DNA from: Litoditis marina | Lineage: Eukaryota > Nematoda > Chromadorea > Rhabditida > Rhabditidae | DNA length: 64,000 nucleotides | Direction: 5' to 3' | Assembly (NCBI GenBank): GCA_964036275.1 | Contig: OZ038433.1 | Location: forward strand, 4,152,013-4,216,012 | Shown: one piece after another, positions 38,636 to 60,080 of the stretch | Layout: every line of letters begins with the position of its first letter | How positions within the stretch are numbered: the first letter of the stretch is position 1 | Notes under the pieces: generated by a model | What the model saw: the letters and a program-made list of their open reading frames with translations, nothing else | Told to the model about the DNA's origin: nothing | Database searches by the model: none | Translations under genes and position numbers: made by a program

Positions 38636-41600
38636 TTATTTCCCGAATGCCTTGGTCAATACGGACATTCCGTTTCGTTTTACTGTTCCAGACAGTTTGC
38701 GGGAAGAGGAATCAACGGACACACGCGAGGGGGGAACTGAAATCGCATCCGTAAGGCGAAATTTTACTCGAAACGTATCGATAAGGAATTATGTTCTCGG
38801 ATAAGAGTATTATTAACCGCATCCATGACATAAAACTCCAAAAGCTTCCCGCGAGGGCAATTTCCACCAGGAATCGCGAATTTCGTTGACATTTAACCGT
38901 TAACCGGGTTACAATTAACCATTTTCCCCTATTAACCCTTTTTTCCAACGTCTTTTGGATGAAATTCGCGGTTACCAAATTTTTAACCATAAATTCGGTT
39001 AACTGGTGCGGTTAACGAAAAACGCGGTTGAATGACGAATTCGCCTCCCGCGAGAGAGACACTGCGTTGGGAGGAATGTGCCCCTTGAAATGCGTGAAAA
39101 CGATCACAGAAAATATAGTGCTCTCTACCTATTCTGCTACCCATTTGAGGCGGAGGAGGTCGTGGTTCCGTCTTGTAGCCAGCTGAGGTGGATTCCGATT
39201 TCTTGCGCGACTCACTGCGGGGTAGACTGCTACTTCGTTTCGATGGAGATGAGGGTGCCACTAAACACATCACGGTGCACTACTCAACCACAAACACCAC
39301 ATGCAGCCCGAGTTTAGTAGAGAATTCGATAACGGATCATGTACACTTTGGATAATGTGTACTGTGTTCTGAATACATATACGCAATGGATTGATTGTAA
39401 ATCAACGCCTCTGAAGGCACTCCATTGCATAGTTAATTGACGAATGAGTCGGACAGAAGAGATTCGAATCCCCACTTCCAGAAAAATAACCAAAACCCTG
39501 ATTGATCCCGTCACAACTGATGAACTAATGAGGTGGATATATGTCGGGGAACTCAATTTCGATCTATCAACGGTAAACGACTAAAGGTACAGTGTACACA
39601 TGATCATTCTGTCAATATATACTTCGAGAAACCTATGTAAAAGGTCATTTTCAGTGACAAATGTAGTTGCCTAAAAGCCGTGAAATGAGACAATAACAAG
39701 AGTGAGATGTGTATTGTGAATAGACATGAATGGGGACTGACCATTGGCGCCGTCGACATTCATGGACCTGATGGCCGCATCGAGTTGCTGCAGCTCTGGC
39801 TCCATGGCGGGGGGCGGCAGTCGATGGCGCCCTGTTCCCCCCAGTCCCATAGCCGGCATCGTCTTCTTTGTCGGGGAGGGGGGCGCTCTGCAACCACATT
39901 CTCAGGAACAAGTATGGAAGAAAGCTACGCACGAACCAACTGCTTTGGTTGTCGTTTTCTGATTAATGCCCCACATTTCGTGAAAAGTCGTAAAAACTGC
40001 CGAAGGTAATTAATTCAATAAACAATTGGCTGAGCAATTTGCTATAACCGTACTAACCAGTAAGTTCAAGCGATACTTATTCCATCATTTCTTGTTGTAA
40101 ACAGACCAACAATGTTTGCCTGGAAATTTTCTGTTTCGATGAGGAACTCGGCAACGTACCGTGCAGAAACAGCAGTCCGGCCAGGTGCGGGGGAAGAGGG
40201 GGCGCGAGGCAGTCGACTTCTTTCGGTTGGAAAACTACTCGAGTTGGCGAGACGGGTGCGAGGTCCTACACAAACAACATTCAAATTATTCACGCTCAAA
40301 AATATGTACGAAGTTGGAAATCGATAATGGCTGTGACGAACTATCTAACCGAGACTATACTAAAACTAATATCGGAAATATTTCGCATAATGTGGTAATT
40401 TGAATGCGCACGACTGAAAAAAGACACTCCTATCGAGCATCGAGATGTCATGGAAGAGAAAAAGTGTTCTATCTACGCAACCTTTTTTGCAAATATGAGA
40501 CGTTCATAAACAGTTTTACACGTCTGTGCACGTTGTTCATTATACTTGCATGAAGGTATAATGGAAAGGCTAGAGTCTAACCGGAGGAAGTGGAAGGGGC
40601 GGAGGAGGGGGCAGTTGTGGCCATTCGATTGGCCACCACGAAGGCTGTCGACGAACGAGAATCGTCCACCAGGTGGGGCAACTGAACCACTTTCATCACA
40701 AACACATCACAACTCATTTATTTAGCTATTCGGGAACAAGAAAAATACGAACCAAATAGGTTTGTTAAAGTCGCAATTTTTTGAGTTGAGTCGAACTCGA
40801 AAACTCGAAATTTTGAACTCGATTAACAACCCTAGAACCAAAGGTATACTAATTTGTGGATTGGAAGAGTATGGAATTTACAAGGTTCATGATGTATACA
40901 CACAAACACTAGGGATCATTCAGCATTCCCCTTTATCACCGCACCTTCTACTTGCGATGAGTGTCAATCGGAAATAAAATAATAACTCTCTAGGGAACAT
41001 ATTTTCCCCATTCTCATTTGAATAGCGGAATTCGTGCGGGCAGAAGAGGAAGATGAACTAACAGTTGTGGCCGTCGAAGATTTCTCGTATGGGCCTTTGT
41101 TGTGCGAAAGTGCATTCGTTCGACGTAACGCTGCCAAATCAGAATCCTGTTCATTTATAACTTCCTTCAAGCTCAGATTTTCCGCCTGAAAACTGTAATA
41201 TTCTAGCAGGTGCAGAAAAATAACCACGTTTGCACCGGAGCCAACCGATTCTGGAACATGAGTTCTTCTCATGCATTCTTGACATTAGAAATTCCTCAAT
41301 CTCTCCAATATTCTTCAACTGAACTGAGAATTTTTAGAAGAATTTGGTGAACAGTTGCGAATTGAACGGGTTTTTCGAATTACGTTTCAAGTACGATTTG
41401 GAAAAAGCTTATACTCTTGCTGAATGGGCTCACCTTCAATGCTTTGTTGTCTTTTTGTAAGATATCTCGTTCTTGTCGCAGAAATCCAACTTCCTTCTTC
41501 AATTGTTCCAACAATTCATTCTGCGCTGCTGGCACAGGTTCCGCTAAGATTTGAGTATTGCTAGACGCCAGGGAATCATTGACTACACTAATATATTCAG

Positions 41601-44600
41601 ATTGGTAGAAGCTTGCTACCCAGCGCGATCGACAAATGAAGGGTGCGAACTATTTCAGTTAAGAAACAGGGTGGACGATGACTAACCAACGGAGATAAAA
41701 ATTGAGAAAAACCAAATACACAAATATTTTAGTCAAAACGGCAAATTACTAGAGTAAAATACAGTTTTGGATGCTTGTGTTGAGTTCTATCTTAACATAC
41801 AGGAAAGGGCGCAAATACAATTACTATTGTGAGAAACCATCATGAAAACATCATGAAAACTCACGTTGATTTTCCGATTTCAAACGCAACTCGTGCACCT
41901 TCACCAGCAACTGTTTGCGTTCATTTATCAGAAACAAAACCTATAAAGAAAGAGAAATAGAAAATAGTCCTACGGAAGAGAAAAATAGATGTGCCATTCG
42001 ATGCTATCGTTTTCTGTGTGAACACATACGCTAACAAAAGCTGTTTTTCGTTTCTATCCAATATCGAACAATACAACAGTAAATGCTGCTTGAGAATAAC
42101 TCACACGTTGAAATGCATTTTCAGAAACCTCGCATTGTAATTCGGGCGATAGGAAGTCTATCATTATATGATGAAAAAAGCAGTGTGCTATGAGCACTCA
42201 CCATAGCTTTGTTCTTCTCTTTTTCCAGCTCCATTTGGCGTTCAAGACGACTTTGTTGTTCTTGACAAGAAGAAACTTCCGCTATTTGGAATTCCAACTG
42301 CAAACTCATATTGTTTTTTGTTTATGAAATGATGCCCATGAAAGTACAACAAAATAACAAAAGAATGATATTCAATGTGCTCCATACGCCTGATACTTCT
42401 AATGGCCAATTCTATATCTAGCCTGTTTTTGTTTATAACCCTTATTTCATGTTACCTCACAGCGCACAGGTAACCTGCAGGCAACCTAAAACTGAATACA
42501 CCGGTTCCCGTACAAAATTACGGTGAATATATATTTTACGTTAGAAAAATAGGTAACCCATCATTTTCAAGTTACCAACTAAGGCAACAACTACTGAAAA
42601 GAGGTACCAAAAACCGGTTAGGTTACTAGCAAACCCGGAAACTAGGCCACGTATGTCGAGTGGTTATATATATTGTAAACGAGTTGTTGAGGAAATATAA
42701 CGTGAATAATAATGGCCGACCTGTTGTGTCAGCTTGTTTCGCTCCTTCTCCAACAGGGCCAATACATCATCACCTGCAGATAACAATAAACTAGTACCTT
42801 GTCAAATATGCTATGGATTCAATTCTCGATGGAACTGAAAATCGAGATTGAAAAACTATAGATTTTAATGGATAATATTCGATGAATCGTCGCGAAACGA
42901 ACAAAAATTTATGATTGTGTAGAGAAGGCATAGCTGGTGGTTTCTAGACAGAAAGAACCCAAAACACGTTAACAATGTTTTGATAGTATTTAAACGGAAA
43001 GTTGGCAATGATGAGAAGCTAATACAACCATCGAGCTATATAGAACGAACCTATTTCAGCGAAACGACTTTTCCTCTCTTTTTCCAGCTCCAGTTCTCGT
43101 AAAGCCTTAGCGTGTCGCTTCTCCGCTGCAGCTAATAACTAAAATAAAAATATCTACACATTTCTCAGTTTATAATAGGAACTGACATAATAGATGTGGC
43201 ATGTTGATCATGCAAAGGCATACTATTTTTCTGCCTATCTGGATGTGAACGACCTTACTAGGTATGATGATGGTAGTAGAATACAGATAACCAGTTAGAA
43301 TAATATAAATATGCAGTGAATAGTAAAAGGATAGAATCGGACAACTTTTCCAGTGTTACATCCACAAAAAGGATAAATAATCTAATGACTGAATCGTCCC
43401 ATCATATGTCATGGTTCGCAGCCTGATTGAAAACGGAACATGGGATAAAAAGCATGAGCATACCGATTTGGCCCTATTGTGTGTCCTCCGTTGTACCGAA
43501 ATCAGTTTCTCCAGCTGTAACAGCTGCGACTCATACAACTGTCCAATCTGTCTTTCATCCAGAACCTGAAACAACAGGATATTATACAACAACAGGATAT
43601 TATACAACAGGATACAACAGGATAATAGGCTTTTAGAATAAGTTCATTGTTCCCCAGTTCCCTTCATCTCGAGTGGGAGCCACTCTTGGCCCCAATAAGT
43701 CAAACATACCTATATCTGCTCTAAAGACGAACAAGGTTGCCTCATATTCAACGTATATCAGCCTTTCGCTGGTAAAAATAGCAAAGTTTTCCGTTTTTTT
43801 GACTCTTGGTGCGAGCTAACACCAAACACATCAAAATTTCAGCAGCACTCAGAACGTTTGAACTTGGTCGGAACACCAAACTTGAATATAAGTACAATTA
43901 CCTCTTCAACAGCAACAGAATCACGCTTCAAGGCGAAAAAAGGATCATTCACACACAACTTTCCATATTTGGCATCATATAAAAGTGCCGATGTTCTCTC
44001 CGCCTGTAAGAAAACTGCACGATGATGATAGACATACAAAACTAATGTTTGACTAAGGTAGAAATTCAACGAAAACTACAAACTGACTAACTAACGTTCA
44101 CTGAAGTTTGTGGGGCGTTATCTTTTGTTGTGGGGTGTGGGGTTTCTTTGAAGATGATATCATCGTGCGCAGCGCGGAGCGCTGCGCAGATTAGTTTTTG
44201 TTCAAAGGTCTGCAGACAATACAAAACAGATTATTACAATTTTCTTCAAAGTACGTCGACCATTTTCTTAGATTTTTGCATGAATCACTGAAGGGCAACA
44301 CGTCTACAAGATACTAAGTTCACGTTCCAAGTAGAATTTATTCAGAGGAGTTAGAGGGCCCAACGTCTCGCAAAAATGGCTTCCGTGCGGGGCGGCGGCT
44401 GCGGCGCCGGCGACAAAAGTGTCCGCCTCCTCAAATCTCGCCATAGTTTCGCACAAAATTAACTTATTCAAAAAATACATACATTTTCGAAAAGCTCCAA
44501 AAAAGTTGAGGTATACGTATTTTTCAGGTATGTCTGAAATTTGAATATTACGTGTGAGAGAGCCAAAAATGGTCTCGCAAAAAATCATGGATAGACCGGT

Positions 44601-45330
44601 TTCGTGAAAATAAAAATGAAAGAACAGTTTAACGTGTAGTAGGAAGACGTTTTCGAATGACGAACTCATGACAGGCGGGTACAGCTTGGTTTTCACTCCT
44701 ATTCACATGTCTCATTGGCGGATTGGATAAACGCTCTATTCACGAACGGCGAACGAAGGTTCGATTCCTGCCTGGAGTCTAGAGTGGAGAAGTTGCTATC
44801 ACTTGAACGAGGTTACAACTACACCAAACGTTCTGCACTACGGCACGGTTTAAAACTCCAATAGAAAAACAAAACTTTCCTTGTTTAGCTTATTGTTCAA
44901 AAATATTATTGCTAATCTCGCTTCTCTTGAAAACAACGGAGTATAAGCTAGATTATTGTGAGTCGCAGTCAGAAGTTTTCTTCCGACAACCAAAAACTCG
45001 GTATCCTTTTTTTGAAATTCTAAACCGAGCGAGATTAGAGTTTTCCTCAAAATATTTTTATTGGACTTCTTTTATATTTCTTGTACATATTTATCCAAAA
45101 CTAATCTTTACTTTCTTTACACTCGTTTTTTATACTAATACCTTTAGTTTTGCCACATCCTCTTCTTTGCTTTTTAAATCCACTTCCAGTCGACAGAGAA
45201 GTCTTTTGAGTTCATCATTTGTGAAATCATCTTCATCCACTGTGGCATTTAAATCGAACTGTTGACGGATCGGAATATGCTTGGAGGTAGACTGGTCGTA
45301 ATCAGCGCCAAAATCAAAACCGAAATTCAT
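38636..45330 (-). CDS. CTTNBP2/CTTNBP2NL-family cortactin-binding coiled-coil protein
   Basis: Exons: 45330-45142, 44003-43902, 43565-43464, 43138-43051, 42773-42721, 42297-42202, 41940-41865, 41582-41434, 41185 to about 40991, about 40664-40580, 40265-40160, 39887-39742, 39260-39129 and 38736-38636. Phases agree at most junctions; the exon near 41185-40991 has an uncertain donor. The N-terminal CortBP2 domain is clear: FTNDELKRLLCRLEVDLKSK (human [20 protein letters not shown]), YGKLCVNDPFFALKRD (YGRFNLNDPFLALQRD), VLFLINERKQLLVKVHELR (VLMLVKECKQLSGKV). A long coiled coil follows, then a Ser/Pro/Arg-rich tail ending SVLTKAFGK. There are no ankyrin repeats, so it resembles CTTNBP2NL and fly Nausicaa rather than vertebrate CTTNBP2. 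The family binds cortactin and STRIPAK components and tunes branched actin. Confidence 0.88.
38885..39040. mobile_element. GGTTAACC-rich palindromic element, CTTNBP2-like intron
   Basis: gaatttcgttgacatttaaccgttaaccgggtt at the left is roughly mirrored by aaccataaattcggttaac and ggttaacgaaa at the right. Short ttaacc repeats fill the interior. Same class as 14656-14905 and 54290-54480. Confidence 0.5.
42405..42660. mobile_element. GGTAACC-rich palindromic element, CTTNBP2-like intron
   Basis: Left: ggccaattctatatctagcc, gttacctcac, caggtaacctgcaggcaacc. Right: accaaaaaccggttaggtta, cccggaaactaggcc. Layout and the ttctatat end match the element at 14656-14905, suggesting one family. Confidence 0.55.
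44704..44776 (+). repeat. tRNA-like sequence (SINE-type head)
   Basis: Contains an A-box-like tggcggattggataaacg and a B-box ggttcgattcc about 27 bp later. Acceptor ends do not pair well, so this is not a convincing functional tRNA; a tRNA-derived SINE relic is likelier. It lies in intron 1 of the CTTNBP2-like gene. Confidence 0.5.
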
Positions 45331-46054
45331 AATTTACCATCTATTGTTCACTCATCCTGAAAACAAGAAACACAGTTATAACTTGCTCATGTATACACTC
45401 TATCAATATACAATCCAAGCTACGCAAAATCACACATTGATATCCCAGATGAAACAAAGAATACCAGAAACGTATGCAAAATACAAACAGTAACTACTAT
45501 TGGAAAACTTTCTACATTGAGAGTGTTTGATTGGTTCAGAAATGTAACTGGACTTTATGCTTGTTAGTATAAGCTATATAGGCAAGAATGAAAATGAAAA
45601 CTAGAGAAACTAGAAAATATTTAGTTATACTGAATTGTTAGTTAACAAAACTATTCGTTAATTTTTGTTAATTTTAGAGTTAATTTTTGGAGCAATAGCA
45701 TAATAATAAGGTATGCAACAGTATTTCTTCTGAGGTACAAACATATAGAGCAAATAACAAAAAAAAAGAGCGAAACTTGGTTCAAGACACTACGCTAGTT
45801 GTTGGATAGTCAAAATTAACAGAATGTGGCGAAAACGCAAGCATGTCCCTAAAGCAGATACAATTCAATTGAGATATTGAATGAAGAGGTTAATGAGCAA
45901 GGTTCAACAGATCCTAGAAAATAAAATATTATATATACTACAAGGTAGGCGCCGGCGGCTAAAGCCGCCTCCTCCTCCCTTGGTTTTTACTCCGGGCTGG
46001 CGAGAGCTTCTCGGAGTATGTTTTTCTCAACCATTTCAATCACGTTTTTGACAA

Positions 46055-46465
46055 CATAGAGCGCGACCAAACTCCCTAACAGAAAGCTTGACATCTGTCT
46101 CTAACAGTGAGCGCGACATTTCTCTCTAACATAGAGCGCGACATTTCTCTCTAACATAGAGCGCGACATCTTTCCCTAACTTAGAGTGCGACATTTCTCT
46201 CTAACATAGAGCGCGACATCTCTCCCTAACATAGAGCGCGACATCTCTCCCTAACATAGACAGCGGGAGCTCTCTCTAACAAAGACAGTGAGAGCTCTCT
46301 CTAACAAAGACAGTGAGAGCTCTCCCTCCTTAACATGGAGCGCGACATCTTTTCCTAACATAATGCGCGACATCTCTCCCTAACATATATCGCGACAGTT
46401 CTTCCTGACATAGACAGCAAGAGTTCTTTCTAACATAGACAGCGAGAGTTCTCTCTAAAATAGAG
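46055..46465. repeat. 25-bp tandem satellite, about 16 degenerate units
   Basis: The unit is close to taacatagagcgcgacatct with ctccc. Units alternate between agagcgcgacat and agacagcgagag variants, so at least two unit types are interleaved. Total length about 410 bp. Confidence 0.85.
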
Positions 46466-46484
46466 CGCCAGACCGTTCCCCAGA

Positions 46485-47054
46485 GTGAAAATATTTTTCC
46501 AGCAACAGCCGGTCACAGAAATTTCCAAAATGAAAATCAGCAAAAGCACGTATCGCTCACGTGCTTCTCCCCAAAACCAACTACAAAGTGCAACTTTCCG
46601 CTCATTTTTCGACCAAAAGGGCAAATGCATCATTGGAATCACACACTTTTTCCTTCAAACAGACAGACCAAACTACCCATTTATATTAGTAGATAAAAAA
46701 GGCGCAGCGGCGGAGATTAAAATCTCTGAAAAAATAATTGGCATTTTGCCCAGCCCAGGTAAGGAAATCGCGGCGAGACCTTTAACTTCGCAAATTCGTG
46801 CACATTGGGGTGAGAGGCGACTATGGCGTGGTGGCCGATTGTTTTACGTTATCGTGTGTATGGCAGAAAAAAACATTGGCTCAGCCTTGAAATTAACTCC
46901 TACCAAATGCCCACTGCGAAAGTCACATCCCACAATGAATTGGTTTAGGCTTTTAGCCAGTTCTGTTTTCTCGAGTCCTGGTTTCACAATCGTTGATATA
47001 TTTCCACAAAGGAAGACATATACATTCTTTCTATGGAAAGTATCCGAATACTAA
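46485..47054 (+). other. Orphan 189-codon open frame
   Basis: A single open frame from ATG (KIFFQQQPVTEISKMKISKS) to TAA directly after the satellite. It has a mixed, fairly normal amino-acid composition (VDKKGAAAEIKISEKIIGIL; LRKSHPTMNWFRLLA), but no recognised domain and no splice partners. It is one of the longer single open frames in the window (only the RAB28 tail exon frames are longer). It could be a decayed element ORF, a lineage-specific gene, or chance. Treat as unproven. Confidence 0.25.
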
Positions 47055-47704
47055 TACACTTTTAGAACAATTTATTTTCCTCTTAATTTATCACGACAGA
47101 AGGTGCATTCTTTTTCATCCGATGAAAATCTGAAAAATAAACATAACGAATCAGAATACAGGGATGTCAGCGAATTTCCCATGAACCTTCATTCACATCT
47201 CTTATGTTGCCTTCATCCTTCTTCAGACAATTACAATATGTGTATCCCATTACAAAGAGCTATTTGTTCGCTATAGACTGGGAAGAGGGAAAATTTACAT
47301 GTTGTTCGTTCCTACCGAGTTGGATACCACTAGCATTTCAGTCGACATATGAGGTTTGTGATGTGTGTGGACAGTGAACTACAGAATTGATCTGTTCACC
47401 CGCTAAATGCAATGGGTGTGGGACTAGCCCATTCGATATCTAGTACTAATGGTACTGTAATTATATAATTACCATTCCATTAAAGAGGTACGAATGAAAA
47501 TGTTAAAACGAACCGATTGAACCAGCGACTTTGTCTTCTCCTTCTGCTGAAATATCGAGAAGTTATTCGAGGAAAAGTAGTTGCTGAGTTGCATTTATGA
47601 AAAAAAGATATTTGCTCTAAAAACGCACTCGTTTATTGTTCAGTGTACAATCTGTCATTGTCATTACAATCATCAGAAATACGGTGAGAATCATCCAAAG
47701 TGCC

Positions 47705-58441
<10,737 letters not shown>

Positions 58442-60077
58442 TTAATCAAAATACGAGAAAAAACACTGAAAACTGAATAATTCGTTTTATGTTTTATCTC
58501 TGAAATCACAACTTGACCAAGAAACGACACGGAGAAATTTCGAAACAATGAGATGTTTTTCTTCCAACTTGAAACACGTGGATGTTTCAAAGTGAAAGAT
58601 TACCAGTGAAATCCCACAGAAACACCTTACTAATATTGTCGGTACTTAGCAGTAAACTGGGGACCTATTGTTGGTTTACCATTTCCCTATTTGCCCAACG
58701 ATTCTACCAGTTACCATCTATTTATTGTTATGTTTTACATACAACAATTCTGTTGCAGAAGTGACTATGAAATATATAACCCCTTGCTACACCTCTTTTT
58801 CTCAGCTCAAAATCCATTCAATTTCAAGACTTTCCTAAGGGATAGGGCTTTAGTAGTTTATCTGGCTTAAGGCGCTTTCCATCCACATATTCCACAAAAT
58901 AGCAAATATATTAAATTGAAAGATGCTAAATATAAAGAAAGGAATAATATTAGTGAAGGCTGAGCTCTCGCGTCCTTTACAACGTTGCCATGGCTACCAA
59001 TTGAAACATCATCCAAGACAGGTCAACGGACGGTTAAATTACCCTTAATTTCAGCTATTAGCACATTTCAAGCGACTACTCATTCCCAATCCACTTTTGC
59101 TTATTTTCGTAACGATCAGAAGCTGGAAGCTTCGATGAATATATATCCCCACTTCCATTGAAAATACCCTAAAGTTCCATGAATGAAAATATAATAATAT
59201 TTATCCTTGCAGAAAAGGCATCAACAATGTATAACAGTGCGGGTAACCCGGTTGAGATCTTGGGAATAACCAACTGTTTATCATGGTGCAGCGGATACTG
59301 CTTTGGACTGGGGAACATCACAAGAGTGTTCGATCCCGGCTGCCACCATGGAAAAACAGTAGATAGCTCAACGTAGTAAATGAAAAAGGAATTGCACTGG
59401 GCAATGTATACCAATGATGTAAAACTCTTTCAAAGGTACAAACTATAGACTACAGTCAATAATCAATGAAAACATGGAAACAATTATAGAAACTCTAAAA
59501 GTAAAAAATCCCCTACCAAAGTGGGAAAACACGGTTGAGATGGAAGTCAGACTGTCCGTTGAAAATTGATTGAAATGGGTCACGTAAAAGTCTTTCGCTT
59601 GGCGTTGCACAATAAGTTTGTGGGTTGTGAATAAAATAGAAATATCCCAACTATTGTCCATAAACAGAATGGATTGTCTAACAATCCTCAAACACAGTAG
59701 AAGAAAGCACCAACTGTATTGGAACGTTATACATCTGTGACTGCATCTGTATCCGCTCGACGCGTGTTCAAAACATGCGTATTGATTAGCGAACGTGAAG
59801 AGATACAGCCACAGTAGCAAACTTGTCTATCTTTTATGGTTCTGGATAATTACTCTCAAAGAGGACAAAATATGAAACAACACCAGGAAAAATATTCACA
59901 AGAAGTAAACGAACTGATAAAGGACCCTGCACATGAGTAGTATAAAATGAGTAGTTAGAATGAGAACTCCACGATCACTGAGAAAAAAATGAAAAGGAAT
60001 GAAGAATGAGTTGACGGACAGGGGGATCGAACCAGGAGGTCCATTCCGACAGACGGCTGCTTAGCCACTTGGCTACC
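58442..60077. other. RAB28 upstream / FOXP downstream region
   Basis: Contains the RAB28 promoter side and the FOXP 3' flank. A T-rich minus-strand open frame (59820-59443) has Cys/Phe/Ser-rich sequence that looks like chance. Two tRNA-like sequences are present (59282-59350 and 60012-60080). No other exon supported. Confidence 0.5.
59282..59350 (+). repeat. tRNA-like sequence with paired acceptor ends
   Basis: catggtg at 59282-59288 pairs perfectly with caccatg at 59344-59350, giving a 7-bp acceptor-like stem. Between are an A-box-like ggtgcagcggatactg and a B-box gttcgatcc at 59328-59336. Length 69 bp is tRNA-like, but the T-stem pairs poorly and position 8 is not T, so it may be a tRNA pseudogene or SINE head. 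Confidence 0.45.
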
Positions 60078-60080
60078 ATC
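60012..60080 (-). repeat. tRNA-like sequence overlapping the FOXP stop codon
   Basis: On the minus strand: gatgg at the start can pair with ccgtc at the end; tagccaagtggctaagc looks like an A box and ggttcgatcc is a B box. Its 5' end overlaps the FOXP TGA (60080-60078), so it forms the very start of the 3' untranslated region. Confidence 0.45.

Larger units (their letters stand above)
45331..47095. other. Spacer between CTTNBP2-like 5' end and RAB28 3' end
   Basis: Holds the promoter side of the CTTNBP2-like gene, two GC-rich hairpins (about 45953-46020: ggcggctaaagccgcc and ctccgggctggcgagagc..ctcggag), a 25-bp satellite (46055-46465) and a 189-codon plus-strand open frame (46485-47054). 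The GC-rich part stands out from the AT-rich surroundings. Confidence 0.6.

Noticed and set aside
47096..47130. Terminal RAB28 exon with CTFC motif near the stop
   Set aside because: The acceptor (tttttcag) is good, but the frame reading DEKECTFCRDKLRGK needs phase 2 while the upstream exons end in phase 0; the Cys pair is not a C-terminal CaaX.
59443..59820. 125-codon minus-strand open frame near the FOXP 3' end
   Set aside because: T-rich complement, no domain, and it lies in the expected 3' flank; not supported as a gene.
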